Below the pieces are notes generated by a model. The model had not been told where the DNA came from, did no database searches, and worked only from the letters and a program-made list of their open reading frames with translations. A DNA stretch of 62,314 bases from Mageeibacillus sp. UBA4314 (GTDB taxonomy: Bacteria > Bacillota > Clostridia > Saccharofermentanales > Saccharofermentanaceae). The stretch spans positions 33,506-95,819 of the forward strand of contig DGUI01000034.1 in assembly GCA_002394605.1 (NCBI GenBank), given 5' to 3'. Shown here in pieces: positions 26,336-33,815 of the stretch (positions are counted from its first letter, which is position 1; each line of letters starts with the position of its first letter). The position numbers and the translations under genes are program-made.

Positions 26336-27286
26336 TCAGATATGCTGTCCGACCTTGTAGTTATGGGCGCAGTCGATCGCATTAAGCCTCTTGCCCCCCT
26401 CAGTCTGGATCACTCTTAGCGCGATTATCCCGTCGCCTGTCTTAACATAAAGGTCTCCCTTGTTTGCCTTGACAACGGTTCCCGGCACGGCGTCAGAAGC
26501 ACCGTCCGGAATATCATCCGTTATGAGTGACGAATCATATATCTTGACCTTCTTGCCGCCGCTCATGAAGAATGCACCCGGCCATGTTGACAGCGCATGG
26601 ATCCTCTTGTGGATCGCAAAAGCCGTATCATCCCAGGTGAACTCGCCTTCCTCAGACTTTATGGGCGGACAGTATGTTGCTTCATCATCATCCTGCTTCA
26701 CAGGCGTGATCTCCCCGTTAACATACGGCATGACCGTATCGAGCAGGAGCTTGGCGCCCTCTGTTCCCATCACCCCGAAAAGTTCCTCCGAATGCATGTC
26801 ATTCCCGATGCTTATCTCTTTTGCTGCGAGTATATCGCCGGTATCAAGACCTGCATCCATCCTCATTATGGTAACTCCCGTTACTTCATCACCGTCAAGG
26901 ATGGCTCTCTGGATGGGAGCTGCACCTCGCTTCGCAGGAAGGAGTGATGCATGCACATTAAGGCATCCGTACCGGGGGATGTCCAGCACGTTCTGCGGCA
27001 GTATCTTGCCGTAAGCACATGTGATCATGAGATCAGGCGAATAGGACGAGAGTATCTCAAATGCTTCGTCAGACTTAAGCGTACCAGGCTGGTAACAGGG
27101 TATGCCTGCCGCCTCAAAGAAGACCTTGACCGGCGGAGGTGTGATCACCTTCTTCCTTCCGACCGGTTTATCAGGCTGGCATACGCCGAGAACGACGTTA
27201 TATCCATCCTCCTTAAGCGCCTTTACGATATCTGCAGCGATATCAGGCGTTCCCATGAACACTATCCTAAGATCACTTTTCTCCAT
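26336..27286 (-). CDS. fmt: Methionyl-tRNA formyltransferase
   Basis: Fmt formylates initiator Met-tRNA using 10-formyl-THF. The 316-aa protein starts RIVFMGTPDIA, has the family active-site region NVHASLLPAKRGAAPIQRAI, and the C-terminal OB domain follows. It overlaps def by 14 bp, the usual partnership of adding and later removing the formyl group. Confidence 0.97.
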   Translation of the reverse strand: MEKSDLRIVFMGTPDIAADIVKALKEDGYNVVLGVCQPDKPVGRKKVITPPPVKVFFEAAGIPCYQPGTLKSDEAFEILSSYSPDLMITCAYGKILPQNVLDIPRYGCLNVHASLLPAKRGAAPIQRAILDGDEVTGVTIMRMDAGLDTGDILAAKEISIGNDMHSEELFGVMGTEGAKLLLDTVMPYVNGEITPVKQDDDEATYCPPIKSEEGEFTWDDTAFAIHKRIHALSTWPGAFFMSGGKKVKIYDSSLITDDIPDGASDAVPGTVVKANKGDLYVKTGDGIIALRVIQTEGGKRLNAIDCAHNYKVGQHI

Positions 27287-27761
27287 CTTGGTCCTCTATC
27301 CTGTAAACCTTGCCGTCAACTGACTTGTCGATAAAAAGGATGCCGTCGAGATGATCGTTCTCGTGGCAGATGCATCTTGCCAAGAGGTCCTCTGCCTCCA
27401 GTTCAAACTCATTGCCGTTGCGGTCCAGAGCCTTGACCCTTATCTTCTGCGGTCTGTCTACTTCACATGTCTTGCCGGGAACGGAAAGGCATCCCTCTCC
27501 ACCGATCTGCGATCCTTCCATGTAAGTGATCTCGGGATTGATGAACTCGATGAGTCCGTGATCATCTCCGACATCAACGATAAATACGCGGCGGAGCACT
27601 CCTACCTGGGGAGCTGCAATACCGATGCCGCGGTTCTCATAGTACATTGTGTCTGCCATGTCATCCAGGAGCTTTATTATCCTGGGTGTGATCTCATCTA
27701 CAGGTCTGGAATGCTTCCTGATCAGGGGATCATCTTCAAGAACAAGATTACGTAACGCCAT
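27273..27761 (-). CDS. def: Peptide deformylase
   Basis: Def removes the N-formyl group from nascent proteins. The 162-aa enzyme has all three motifs: GIGIAAPQVG (45-54), EGCLSVPG (89-96, metal ligand C91) and HENDH (133-137). GAGG precedes the ATG by eight bases. It heads the operon def-fmt-rsmB-rlmN-prpC-prkC-rsgA-rpe-thiN; priA, which is upstream in many Firmicutes, is absent here and queA is divergent instead. Confidence 0.96.
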   Translation of the reverse strand: MALRNLVLEDDPLIRKHSRPVDEITPRIIKLLDDMADTMYYENRGIGIAAPQVGVLRRVFIVDVGDDHGLIEFINPEITYMEGSQIGGEGCLSVPGKTCEVDRPQKIRVKALDRNGNEFELEAEDLLARCICHENDHLDGILFIDKSVDGKVYRIEDQDGEK

Positions 27762-27792
27762 ATATCTAACCTCACTTCATTTTTACCGTGAT

Positions 27793-27801
27793 ATTTTAAC
27801 A
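27793..27801 (-). promoter_or_regulatory. Extended -10 promoter for the def operon
   Basis: The minus strand reads TGT-TAAAAT (rc of 27793-27801), an extended -10, about 30 bp before the def ATG. No strong -35 is seen in the A/T-rich upstream DNA, which also serves the divergent queA. Confidence 0.45.
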
Positions 27802-27815
27802 TAAATAATAAAACA

Positions 27816-27844
27816 TTGATATTTGCGGGAGAAAATAGTAAATT
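27816..27844 (+). promoter_or_regulatory. Candidate promoter for queA
   Basis: TTGATA at 27816-27821, a 17-nt spacer and TAAATT at 27839-27844 form a sigma-A-like promoter. Start of transcription would fall at or next to the queA ATG (27852), implying a leaderless or near-leaderless mRNA. A second, weaker option farther upstream (TTTACC near 27783 with TAATAA near 27807) would give a normal leader. Confidence 0.4.
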
Positions 27845-27851
27845 CTTATTC

Positions 27852-28901
27852 ATGAAAACTTCAGACTTTTATTACGATCTACCCGAGGAACTGATAGCTC
27901 AGACTCCTCTTACGGACAGAACGGGATCAAGACTTCTGGTCCTGGACAAGAACACGGGCAGCATTAGCCACAAGCATTTCGCTGATATCAAAGACCTCCT
28001 GCACAAGGGGGATGTGCTCGTGGTCAATAATACGAGGGTCATTCCCGCAAGACTTCTGGGTGTCAGGAGCGATACGGGAACTTTTGTCGAACTCCTTCTC
28101 CTCAAGAGGATCGACGACAACCATTGGGAGACGCTTGCAAGGCCCGGCAAGAAGGTAAGGCCCGGACGCCGGATGACATTTATCGAAGGCGTTCTTGAGG
28201 CTGAATGTGAAGAAGTCTTAGACAGCGGCAACAGGATCATCAGATTTGATTACGAAGGGATCTGGGAAGAGATCCTCGATAAGGCGGGTACGATCCCTCT
28301 CCCTCCCTATATCCACGAGAAACTCGACGACCCGGAGCGCTACCAGACTGTCTATTCCAAGAATAACGGATCGGCAGCAGCGCCTACTGCAGGTCTTCAT
28401 TTCACGAACGCACTCATGGATGAATTAAGGGCTAAGGGTGTGATCATTACGGAGCTCACGCTCCATGTGGGGCTCGGAACATTCAGGCCCGTTAAGGCTG
28501 AAGACATATCTGAACACGAGATGCACACTGAATGGTATGACTTTCCCAAGGAAGCTTCGGATGTCATCAGGAGTGCGAGAGCTGACGGCAGAAGGATCAT
28601 ATCAGTCGGCACCACTTCGACGAGGGTCCTCGAGACAGTGGCATCCAATGATCCTGAGATGATGCCTGTAAGCGGTTATACGAACATATTTATCTATCCG
28701 GGATATGAATTCAAGTGCATCGATTCACTTATCACGAACTTCCATCTCCCCGAATCCACACTCATAATGCTCGTATCTGCCCTGGCAGGAAGAGAGAATG
28801 TTCTAAGCGCATATGAGGAGGCCGTGAAGGAGCGCTACAGATTCTTCAGTTTCGGCGATGCGATGTTCATTACGGATACGAAGAAGACGGCGGAGGGATA
28901 A
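27852..28901 (+). CDS. queA: S-adenosylmethionine:tRNA ribosyltransferase-isomerase
   Basis: QueA builds epoxyqueuosine on tRNA from preQ1 using SAM as ribosyl donor. The 349-aa protein begins MKTSDFYYDLPEELIAQTP, the family N-terminus, so the ATG at 27852 is chosen; an upstream in-frame TTG at 27816 would add 12 residues not found in the family. Other family segments include RVIPARLLG and AAPTAGLHFT. No Shine-Dalgarno lies at normal distance (GGGAG is about 20 nt away). It is followed by tgt after 3 bp. Confidence 0.94.
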   Translation: MKTSDFYYDLPEELIAQTPLTDRTGSRLLVLDKNTGSISHKHFADIKDLLHKGDVLVVNNTRVIPARLLGVRSDTGTFVELLLLKRIDDNHWETLARPGKKVRPGRRMTFIEGVLEAECEEVLDSGNRIIRFDYEGIWEEILDKAGTIPLPPYIHEKLDDPERYQTVYSKNNGSAAAPTAGLHFTNALMDELRAKGVIITELTLHVGLGTFRPVKAEDISEHEMHTEWYDFPKEASDVIRSARADGRRIISVGTTSTRVLETVASNDPEMMPVSGYTNIFIYPGYEFKCIDSLITNFHLPESTLIMLVSALAGRENVLSAYEEAVKERYRFFSFGDAMFITDTKKTAEG

Positions 28902-28904
28902 CAG

Positions 28905-30056
28905 ATGCAGCACCCGGTAAAGTACGAGATACTTCACATATGCAAACAGACGGGCGCGAGGCTCGGCCGCGTTACGACGCCCCACGGGTCATTCATGACC
29001 CCTGCGTTCATGCCGGTCGGCACACAGGCCACAGTTAAGGGCATGAGCCCGGAGGAAGTCAAGGAGATGGGCGCCGGGATCATATTATCCAACACATATC
29101 ACCTGTGGATGAGGCCCGGCAACGAACTGGTCAGGAAAGCAGGCGGACTCCACAAGTTCATGAACTGGGACAGATCGATACTGACTGACAGCGGCGGATT
29201 TCAGGTCTTCTCCCTTGCAACACCGAAGGACATCGTCGAGGAAGGCGTTCACTTCAGGTCACACATTGACGGATCCAAGCATCTGCTGACGCCTGAGAAG
29301 TCCATCGAGATACAGAATGATCTCGGTGCTGACATTATCATGGCTTTCGACGAGTGCTGTCCTTATCCGTCCACGCACGAATATGCCGCAAGATCACAGG
29401 CAAGGACTACAAGATGGCTCGACAGATGCCTGGCAGCACACAAGAAGGCTGATACGCAGGGACTGTTCGGCATCATTCAGGGATCGATGTTCGAGGACTT
29501 GAGGAAGGAGAGCGCAGAAGCGATCACTTCTTTTGACCTCCCCGGATATGCGATCGGAGGCATATCGGTCGGTGAGCCTGCAGAACTGTTCTACAAAGTG
29601 CTCAACTGTACGACCCCTCTCATGCCCGAAGACAAGCCCAGGTATCTCATGGGCGTCGGAACTCCTGATTATCTCATCGAGGGTGCGATCAGCGGGATAG
29701 ACATGTTTGACTGTGTCCTCCCTACAAGGCTCGGAAGACACGGCACGATATTGACCGACGAAGGCAGGAAGATCGTCCGCGACAAGAAGCATGAGGAATG
29801 TTTTGAACCGATGGATCCCGGCTGCTCCTGCTACGCATGTCAAAACTATTCGGCAGCATATGTAAGACACCTGTTCAAGGCCGGGGAGATCTTCGGGATG
29901 CGCCTGGCGACATATCACAACATACACTTCCTCCTCAATCTGATGGAGCGTGTAAGGGAAGCCATCGCTTCAGACAGCCTCGGGGATCTCAGGGATGAGT
30001 TTTTCGCGAAGTATGCTGGAGCAAGATATAATCCGTATTCCGGGTTGGAGAGATAA
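28905..30056 (+). CDS. tgt: tRNA-guanine transglycosylase
   Basis: Tgt exchanges G34 for preQ1 in tRNAs for Tyr, His, Asn and Asp. The 383-aa TIM barrel shows the substrate-binding DSGGFQVFSL, the nucleophile region SGIDMFDCVLPTR, and the zinc site CSCYAC followed downstream by a His. It forms the queA-tgt pair. Genes that make preQ1 (queCDE) are not in the window, so they lie elsewhere or the precursor is salvaged. Confidence 0.97.
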   Translation: MQHPVKYEILHICKQTGARLGRVTTPHGSFMTPAFMPVGTQATVKGMSPEEVKEMGAGIILSNTYHLWMRPGNELVRKAGGLHKFMNWDRSILTDSGGFQVFSLATPKDIVEEGVHFRSHIDGSKHLLTPEKSIEIQNDLGADIIMAFDECCPYPSTHEYAARSQARTTRWLDRCLAAHKKADTQGLFGIIQGSMFEDLRKESAEAITSFDLPGYAIGGISVGEPAELFYKVLNCTTPLMPEDKPRYLMGVGTPDYLIEGAISGIDMFDCVLPTRLGRHGTILTDEGRKIVRDKKHEECFEPMDPGCSCYACQNYSAAYVRHLFKAGEIFGMRLATYHNIHFLLNLMERVREAIASDSLGDLRDEFFAKYAGARYNPYSGLER

Positions 30057-30067
30057 CCGGAACCGTT

Positions 30068-30616
30068 TTATTCGGAACTTCTGACGATAAGCGTAACAGC
30101 GGACAGATTCTTCCCGGACAGCCAGTTGATGTCTGATATCCTTCTGACCATATAACTCATCCACTCCTGGCAGCTCTCGGCAAACAGACTGTCTACAAGT
30201 ATCTCCTCATCTTCAAGGAATGAGAAGAATTCTTCAGTCGCACAGATGATCCTGTCCTCATCTTCAAGATGGAGTATTCCGTTCGGCAGCACCTTAAGTT
30301 CGCCGTTCTTGACTATCTTGCCGTACACACCGCCTTTGCGCATGCTGGAGATCGTCGTGTCAGTGATCCTGAAGATCATGTATTCAGCCTTATCATTGAT
30401 GTGTTTATCGACTTCTTCTGCTATCTCATGGACTTCGTGAGTAATGAAGTCAGACCTCATGATCTCAGAGAAGATCTTCTTTGAACTCTGGGCATTCTCG
30501 CCCAGCTTCTCTGATGCGATGATCCCCATGGACAGTTCAGGATTAGGCACGGATACGATAGCGTCCGTGTATTGCGGCTGTCCGCCTTTATGCTTGAAGA
30601 TGTAATACTCTATCAT
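30068..30616 (-). CDS. Degenerate PP2C-like protein (probable pseudophosphatase)
   Basis: This 182-aa protein is not obviously named, but its outline follows a PP2C/SpoIIE phosphatase. An early SMGIIASEKLGENAQSSKKIF stands where DGMGGHxxGExAS should be. GGVYGKIVKNGELKVLPNGIL and EDRIICATEEFFSFLEDEEIL match the GDxRxYL and GDxLLLxTDGLxDxLxDxEI regions, and LSAVTLIV sits at the end. The metal-binding aspartates are replaced (TDG is TEE; DNxT is KNLS), so catalysis is unlikely. It follows the membrane PP2C gene by 11 bp. A regulatory or scaffold role for that phosphatase is an inference. Confidence 0.6.
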   Translation of the reverse strand: MIEYYIFKHKGGQPQYTDAIVSVPNPELSMGIIASEKLGENAQSSKKIFSEIMRSDFITHEVHEIAEEVDKHINDKAEYMIFRITDTTISSMRKGGVYGKIVKNGELKVLPNGILHLEDEDRIICATEEFFSFLEDEEILVDSLFAESCQEWMSYMVRRISDINWLSGKNLSAVTLIVRSSE

Positions 30617-30627
30617 ATCAGCCTCCG

Positions 30628-31521
30628 TCAGAAAAGATCATATACCATCCTGATGACTATCGCAGTGTAGTTATCCTGGGAAGGTCTCCTGCTGTTCCTT
30701 ACGGAAAGCTTCAGATGCTGCGCTGTCGATACAGAATACTTATTGATGTATTCAGGTATCTTATCGACGGGGATCGCGTCAGTCAGCCCGTCAGATGCAA
30801 CTACGATAAAATCTCCGTCAAAGAGCCTTACCGGCTTACATGTCCTGTTTACCCTCGAGAAAGAATTACCCATAAAATCTATGAGAGCCTTTGCATCCTT
30901 ATCAAGGTAAGCGCCCTTGGTTACCTCGCCGTTTGTCGCGAGCTTGTTGATCAGGACGGACAGATAATTCTGCCTTGTATTGAGCATCATGGCCTTACCC
31001 TTCCTGACGAGGATGATATTGCTGTCGCCGCAGCTGTAGAGGTTCATGTAATTATCCTTGATATGGACCATCGCCAGCGTTGCGCCGCCCTCGAGCTTGT
31101 AATGGTTATAGATCTCTCTTGAGATGCCTCTTAATATTGCGGAATTGTGTTCCGTATCATCAAAATCATAAGGGAAATTCTCGGAGATCTTGTCCGTAAC
31201 TATCTTTGAGATCTCATCACCGTATTTGAGGCCGCCTATTCCGTCTGACACAACGGCTATGACGCCGTCCTTCTCAGAATTGTTCATGGGAGAGACATAG
31301 TACGAATCTTCCTGTCGGTTCCTCTTTCCGCGTTCCGAGAAGCACGAGATCATGCACAGGAGTCTTCTGTCTGACGTACCGAGATCCTTTACCTTCTGTC
31401 TGTACTTCTTGAAATAGTTGTCCAGGAAATAAGCGAATGCGATAAGCCCTGAGAGGACCATCGGGATCATAAGAAATACCGCAAGTCCCATCCTGAAGTC
31501 TATCTCAAACAGTTCACTCAT
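30628..31521 (-). CDS. Membrane-tethered PP2C-family phosphatase
   Basis: This 297-aa protein has an N-terminal membrane span (about residues 12-34) and a cytosolic PP2C domain with intact metal motifs: RNRQEDSYYV, VSDGIGGLKYGDE, CGDSNIIL, ASDGLTDAI and DNYTAIVIRM. It is a second PP2C besides prpC in this window. It overlaps the upstream membrane-protein gene by 8 bp and precedes a degenerate PP2C homologue, forming a three-gene module after trmFO. Its substrate is unknown. Confidence 0.88.
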   Translation of the reverse strand: MSELFEIDFRMGLAVFLMIPMVLSGLIAFAYFLDNYFKKYRQKVKDLGTSDRRLLCMISCFSERGKRNRQEDSYYVSPMNNSEKDGVIAVVSDGIGGLKYGDEISKIVTDKISENFPYDFDDTEHNSAILRGISREIYNHYKLEGGATLAMVHIKDNYMNLYSCGDSNIILVRKGKAMMLNTRQNYLSVLINKLATNGEVTKGAYLDKDAKALIDFMGNSFSRVNRTCKPVRLFDGDFIVVASDGLTDAIPVDKIPEYINKYSVSTAQHLKLSVRNSRRPSQDNYTAIVIRMVYDLF

Positions 31522-32482
31522 CGTTATCTATATCGTTACTCTCAGCTTCTTCGTTCTCTTCGCTTTCTTCTCCTTCCTCATCATCCTGCTTGGGTGCCGG
31601 CATATACTTGTGCAAAAGACCGCCCGTGAAGAATGCGAGAAGGTACTGTATAAATGCTATCATAAAGAATCCGTAAATGAACACGAACAGACCAAGCGTC
31701 ATGTAAGACGTATTGAGTATCATCGCGAAAGGAATGATGATCAGGAATATGATCATCACGGCGATCATCGCAAGACACGGTCCGAAGTTCATAAGGAAGA
31801 ACAGGAACGCATTCCTGTAGATCTGTCCGAGCTTGAGCTCCCTTGATACCATGATCTGATAAACGATGTTCTGCAGGAGCATGAACACGAAGAAGAATGC
31901 AATGAAGAATGCACCAAGGAACGAACCTATCTTTGTTCCCTGATTGAGATAGAACCCGATCGCAAAGAGCGATACAAATGTAACAACAAGCGATATGAGA
32001 CTTGCTGCAAGCGACTGCTTCCAATTGCCCTTGATACCTTCCTTGAGATCAGGAAAGAAGAATATTCCGGACTGTCTTCTGCAGTTACGGTATATCTGCG
32101 AGAAACCGGCCTGGAACGGTCCGATGCATACAAGACAGGAACTGATCAGGAACACTACGCAGAACACTATGACATAGAAATAAAGCTGTACCGCTGCATC
32201 CTCTCCCGTGATCTCGTTGAAGAGCGTCGCTTCACCGGTTATCCCGTTTTCCTTCATGAATGCGATAAAGTTATTGAGCTCGAAGAAGCTTGATAATCTG
32301 GGGAGCATATAGAGGGACATGACATAAGCAAGTATCATCGCAGGTATGTTGAAGACCAGTATCAGGACATTGGTTCCCATCAACTGGAGCACATGTGTCC
32401 AGAAGCTGTAGAAGAAATTATATATAGGACCATGCTCTGTCTCTACATAATCTGTTGCGCGGACTTTCATCTTAGATGCCAT
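31514..32482 (-). CDS. Polytopic membrane protein with acidic tail (YesL/DUF624-like)
   Basis: The 322-aa product has about six predicted membrane spans between residues 30 and 300, and a highly acidic cytosolic C-terminal tail (DDEEGEESEENEEAES...). The arrangement FFYSFWTHVLQLMGTNVLILVFNIPAMI and the later CIGPFQAGFSQIYRN loosely match DUF624/YesL proteins. Three in-frame ATGs exist; the second (32482) is chosen because GAGG lies seven bases upstream, whereas the first has only one base of spacing. It overlaps trmFO and the PP2C gene, suggesting coupled expression. Confidence 0.55.
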   Translation of the reverse strand: MASKMKVRATDYVETEHGPIYNFFYSFWTHVLQLMGTNVLILVFNIPAMILAYVMSLYMLPRLSSFFELNNFIAFMKENGITGEATLFNEITGEDAAVQLYFYVIVFCVVFLISSCLVCIGPFQAGFSQIYRNCRRQSGIFFFPDLKEGIKGNWKQSLAASLISLVVTFVSLFAIGFYLNQGTKIGSFLGAFFIAFFFVFMLLQNIVYQIMVSRELKLGQIYRNAFLFFLMNFGPCLAMIAVMIIFLIIIPFAMILNTSYMTLGLFVFIYGFFMIAFIQYLLAFFTGGLLHKYMPAPKQDDEEGEESEENEEAESNDIDNDE

Positions 32483-33815
32483 ATTCATTCCTCATAACTC
32501 TTATTATATTCGATAGATCATCGATCTTCGCAAGTGATCTTGCAGCGATCGCCTCATTCTTGAGTTTTTTGCCGTTCTTACCCTTGAACTTTCCAGGATA
32601 AGGATTCACCAGTCCGAAGTTGGCATTCATCGGAACAAAATGCTTCACGTTCGGATCTGAGATGTAATTAGCCATCGATCCGATAACGGTATCTGAATCA
32701 GGCTCGGGAACATCTTCCACACCAAGGCACTCGAGCGCTGCATATAATCCTGCAAGAAGACCTGATGCCGTTGACTCGATATAACCTTCAACGCCGGTCA
32801 TCTGACCTGCAAAATAGAGACCCTTCTGACTTCTTGATCCGTAATGATGATTAAGGAGCTCAGGCGAATTAAGGTAAGTGTTGCGGTGCATTACACCATA
32901 TCTCAGATATTCTGCATTCTCAAGGCCGGGTATCATGCCGAAGACGCGCTTCTGCTCGCCCCATTTAAGCCTTGTCTGGAATCCGACGATGTTATACATC
33001 GTTCCTGACCTGTCATCCTGTCTCAGCTGTACGCAGGCGTAAGGTTCCTCGCCTGTTGCAGGATCGGTAAGTCCTACAGGCTTCAATGGTCCGAACCTCA
33101 TGGTATCCTCACCGCGGGAAGCCATCGTCTCGATGGGCATGCAGCCCTCGAACACTACTTCCCTGTCGAAATCCTTTACTTCGGCCCGCTCAGCCGTTAT
33201 AAGCGCATTATAAAATGCGAGATACTCTTTCCTGTTCATCGGGCAGTTGATATAGTCATCCCCGCCCTTGCCATAACGTGACTGCCTGAACGCTTTCGAC
33301 ATGTCGATCGAATCGAGAGATACGATCGGAGCTGCCGCATCGAAGAAGTGAAGATCACGGTTACCCGTCTTCTCCATTATGCTCTCATAGAGGCCTCCGT
33401 CAGTAAGCGGACCTGTCGCGATAACCGTGATCCCGGATGAGGGGACTTCGGTTACTTCCTCCTCGATGACGTTGATCTTGGGATTATTACGGATCATGTC
33501 AGTGATATAAGAAGCAAACTCTTCCCTGTCGACAGCAAGTGCACCTCCCGCAGGAACAGAAGTGCTGTCAGCAGCTCTCATGATGAGAGAATCGAGCCTT
33601 CTGAGTTCTTCCTTGAGAAGACCGGCCGCATTCGTGATCTGCGCCGCACGGAGAGAATTGCTGCATACGAGCTCGGCAAACTTCAGGTTATGGTGAGCCG
33701 GACTCATCCTTTTGGACTTCATCTCATAAAGATCTGTCTCGATGCCGAATGAAGCGATCATGTTCGCCGCTTCACAACCAGCCAGACCTGCACCTATAAC
33801 AGTTACCTTGCTCAT
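32472..33815 (-). CDS. trmFO: Folate-dependent tRNA (uracil-54-C5)-methyltransferase TrmFO
   Basis: TrmFO makes m5U54 (T-loop) using methylene-THF and FAD. The protein has the N-terminal FAD motif VIGAGLAGCEAA and the family segments AELVCSNSLRA and GALAVDREEF. The start at 33815 (MSKVTVIG, 447 aa) overlaps the topA stop in an ATGA; an upstream in-frame ATG would add 15 non-family residues. Location directly after topA is the conserved Firmicutes order. Confidence 0.95.
   Translation of the reverse strand: MSKVTVIGAGLAGCEAANMIASFGIETDLYEMKSKRMSPAHHNLKFAELVCSNSLRAAQITNAAGLLKEELRRLDSLIMRAADSTSVPAGGALAVDREEFASYITDMIRNNPKINVIEEEVTEVPSSGITVIATGPLTDGGLYESIMEKTGNRDLHFFDAAAPIVSLDSIDMSKAFRQSRYGKGGDDYINCPMNRKEYLAFYNALITAERAEVKDFDREVVFEGCMPIETMASRGEDTMRFGPLKPVGLTDPATGEEPYACVQLRQDDRSGTMYNIVGFQTRLKWGEQKRVFGMIPGLENAEYLRYGVMHRNTYLNSPELLNHHYGSRSQKGLYFAGQMTGVEGYIESTASGLLAGLYAALECLGVEDVPEPDSDTVIGSMANYISDPNVKHFVPMNANFGLVNPYPGKFKGKNGKKLKNEAIAARSLAKIDDLSNIIRVMRNEYGI

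Noticed and set aside
27762..27851. preQ1 riboswitch upstream of queA
   Set aside because: The region is A/T-rich, without the C-rich hairpin and A-rich tail of preQ1 aptamers.
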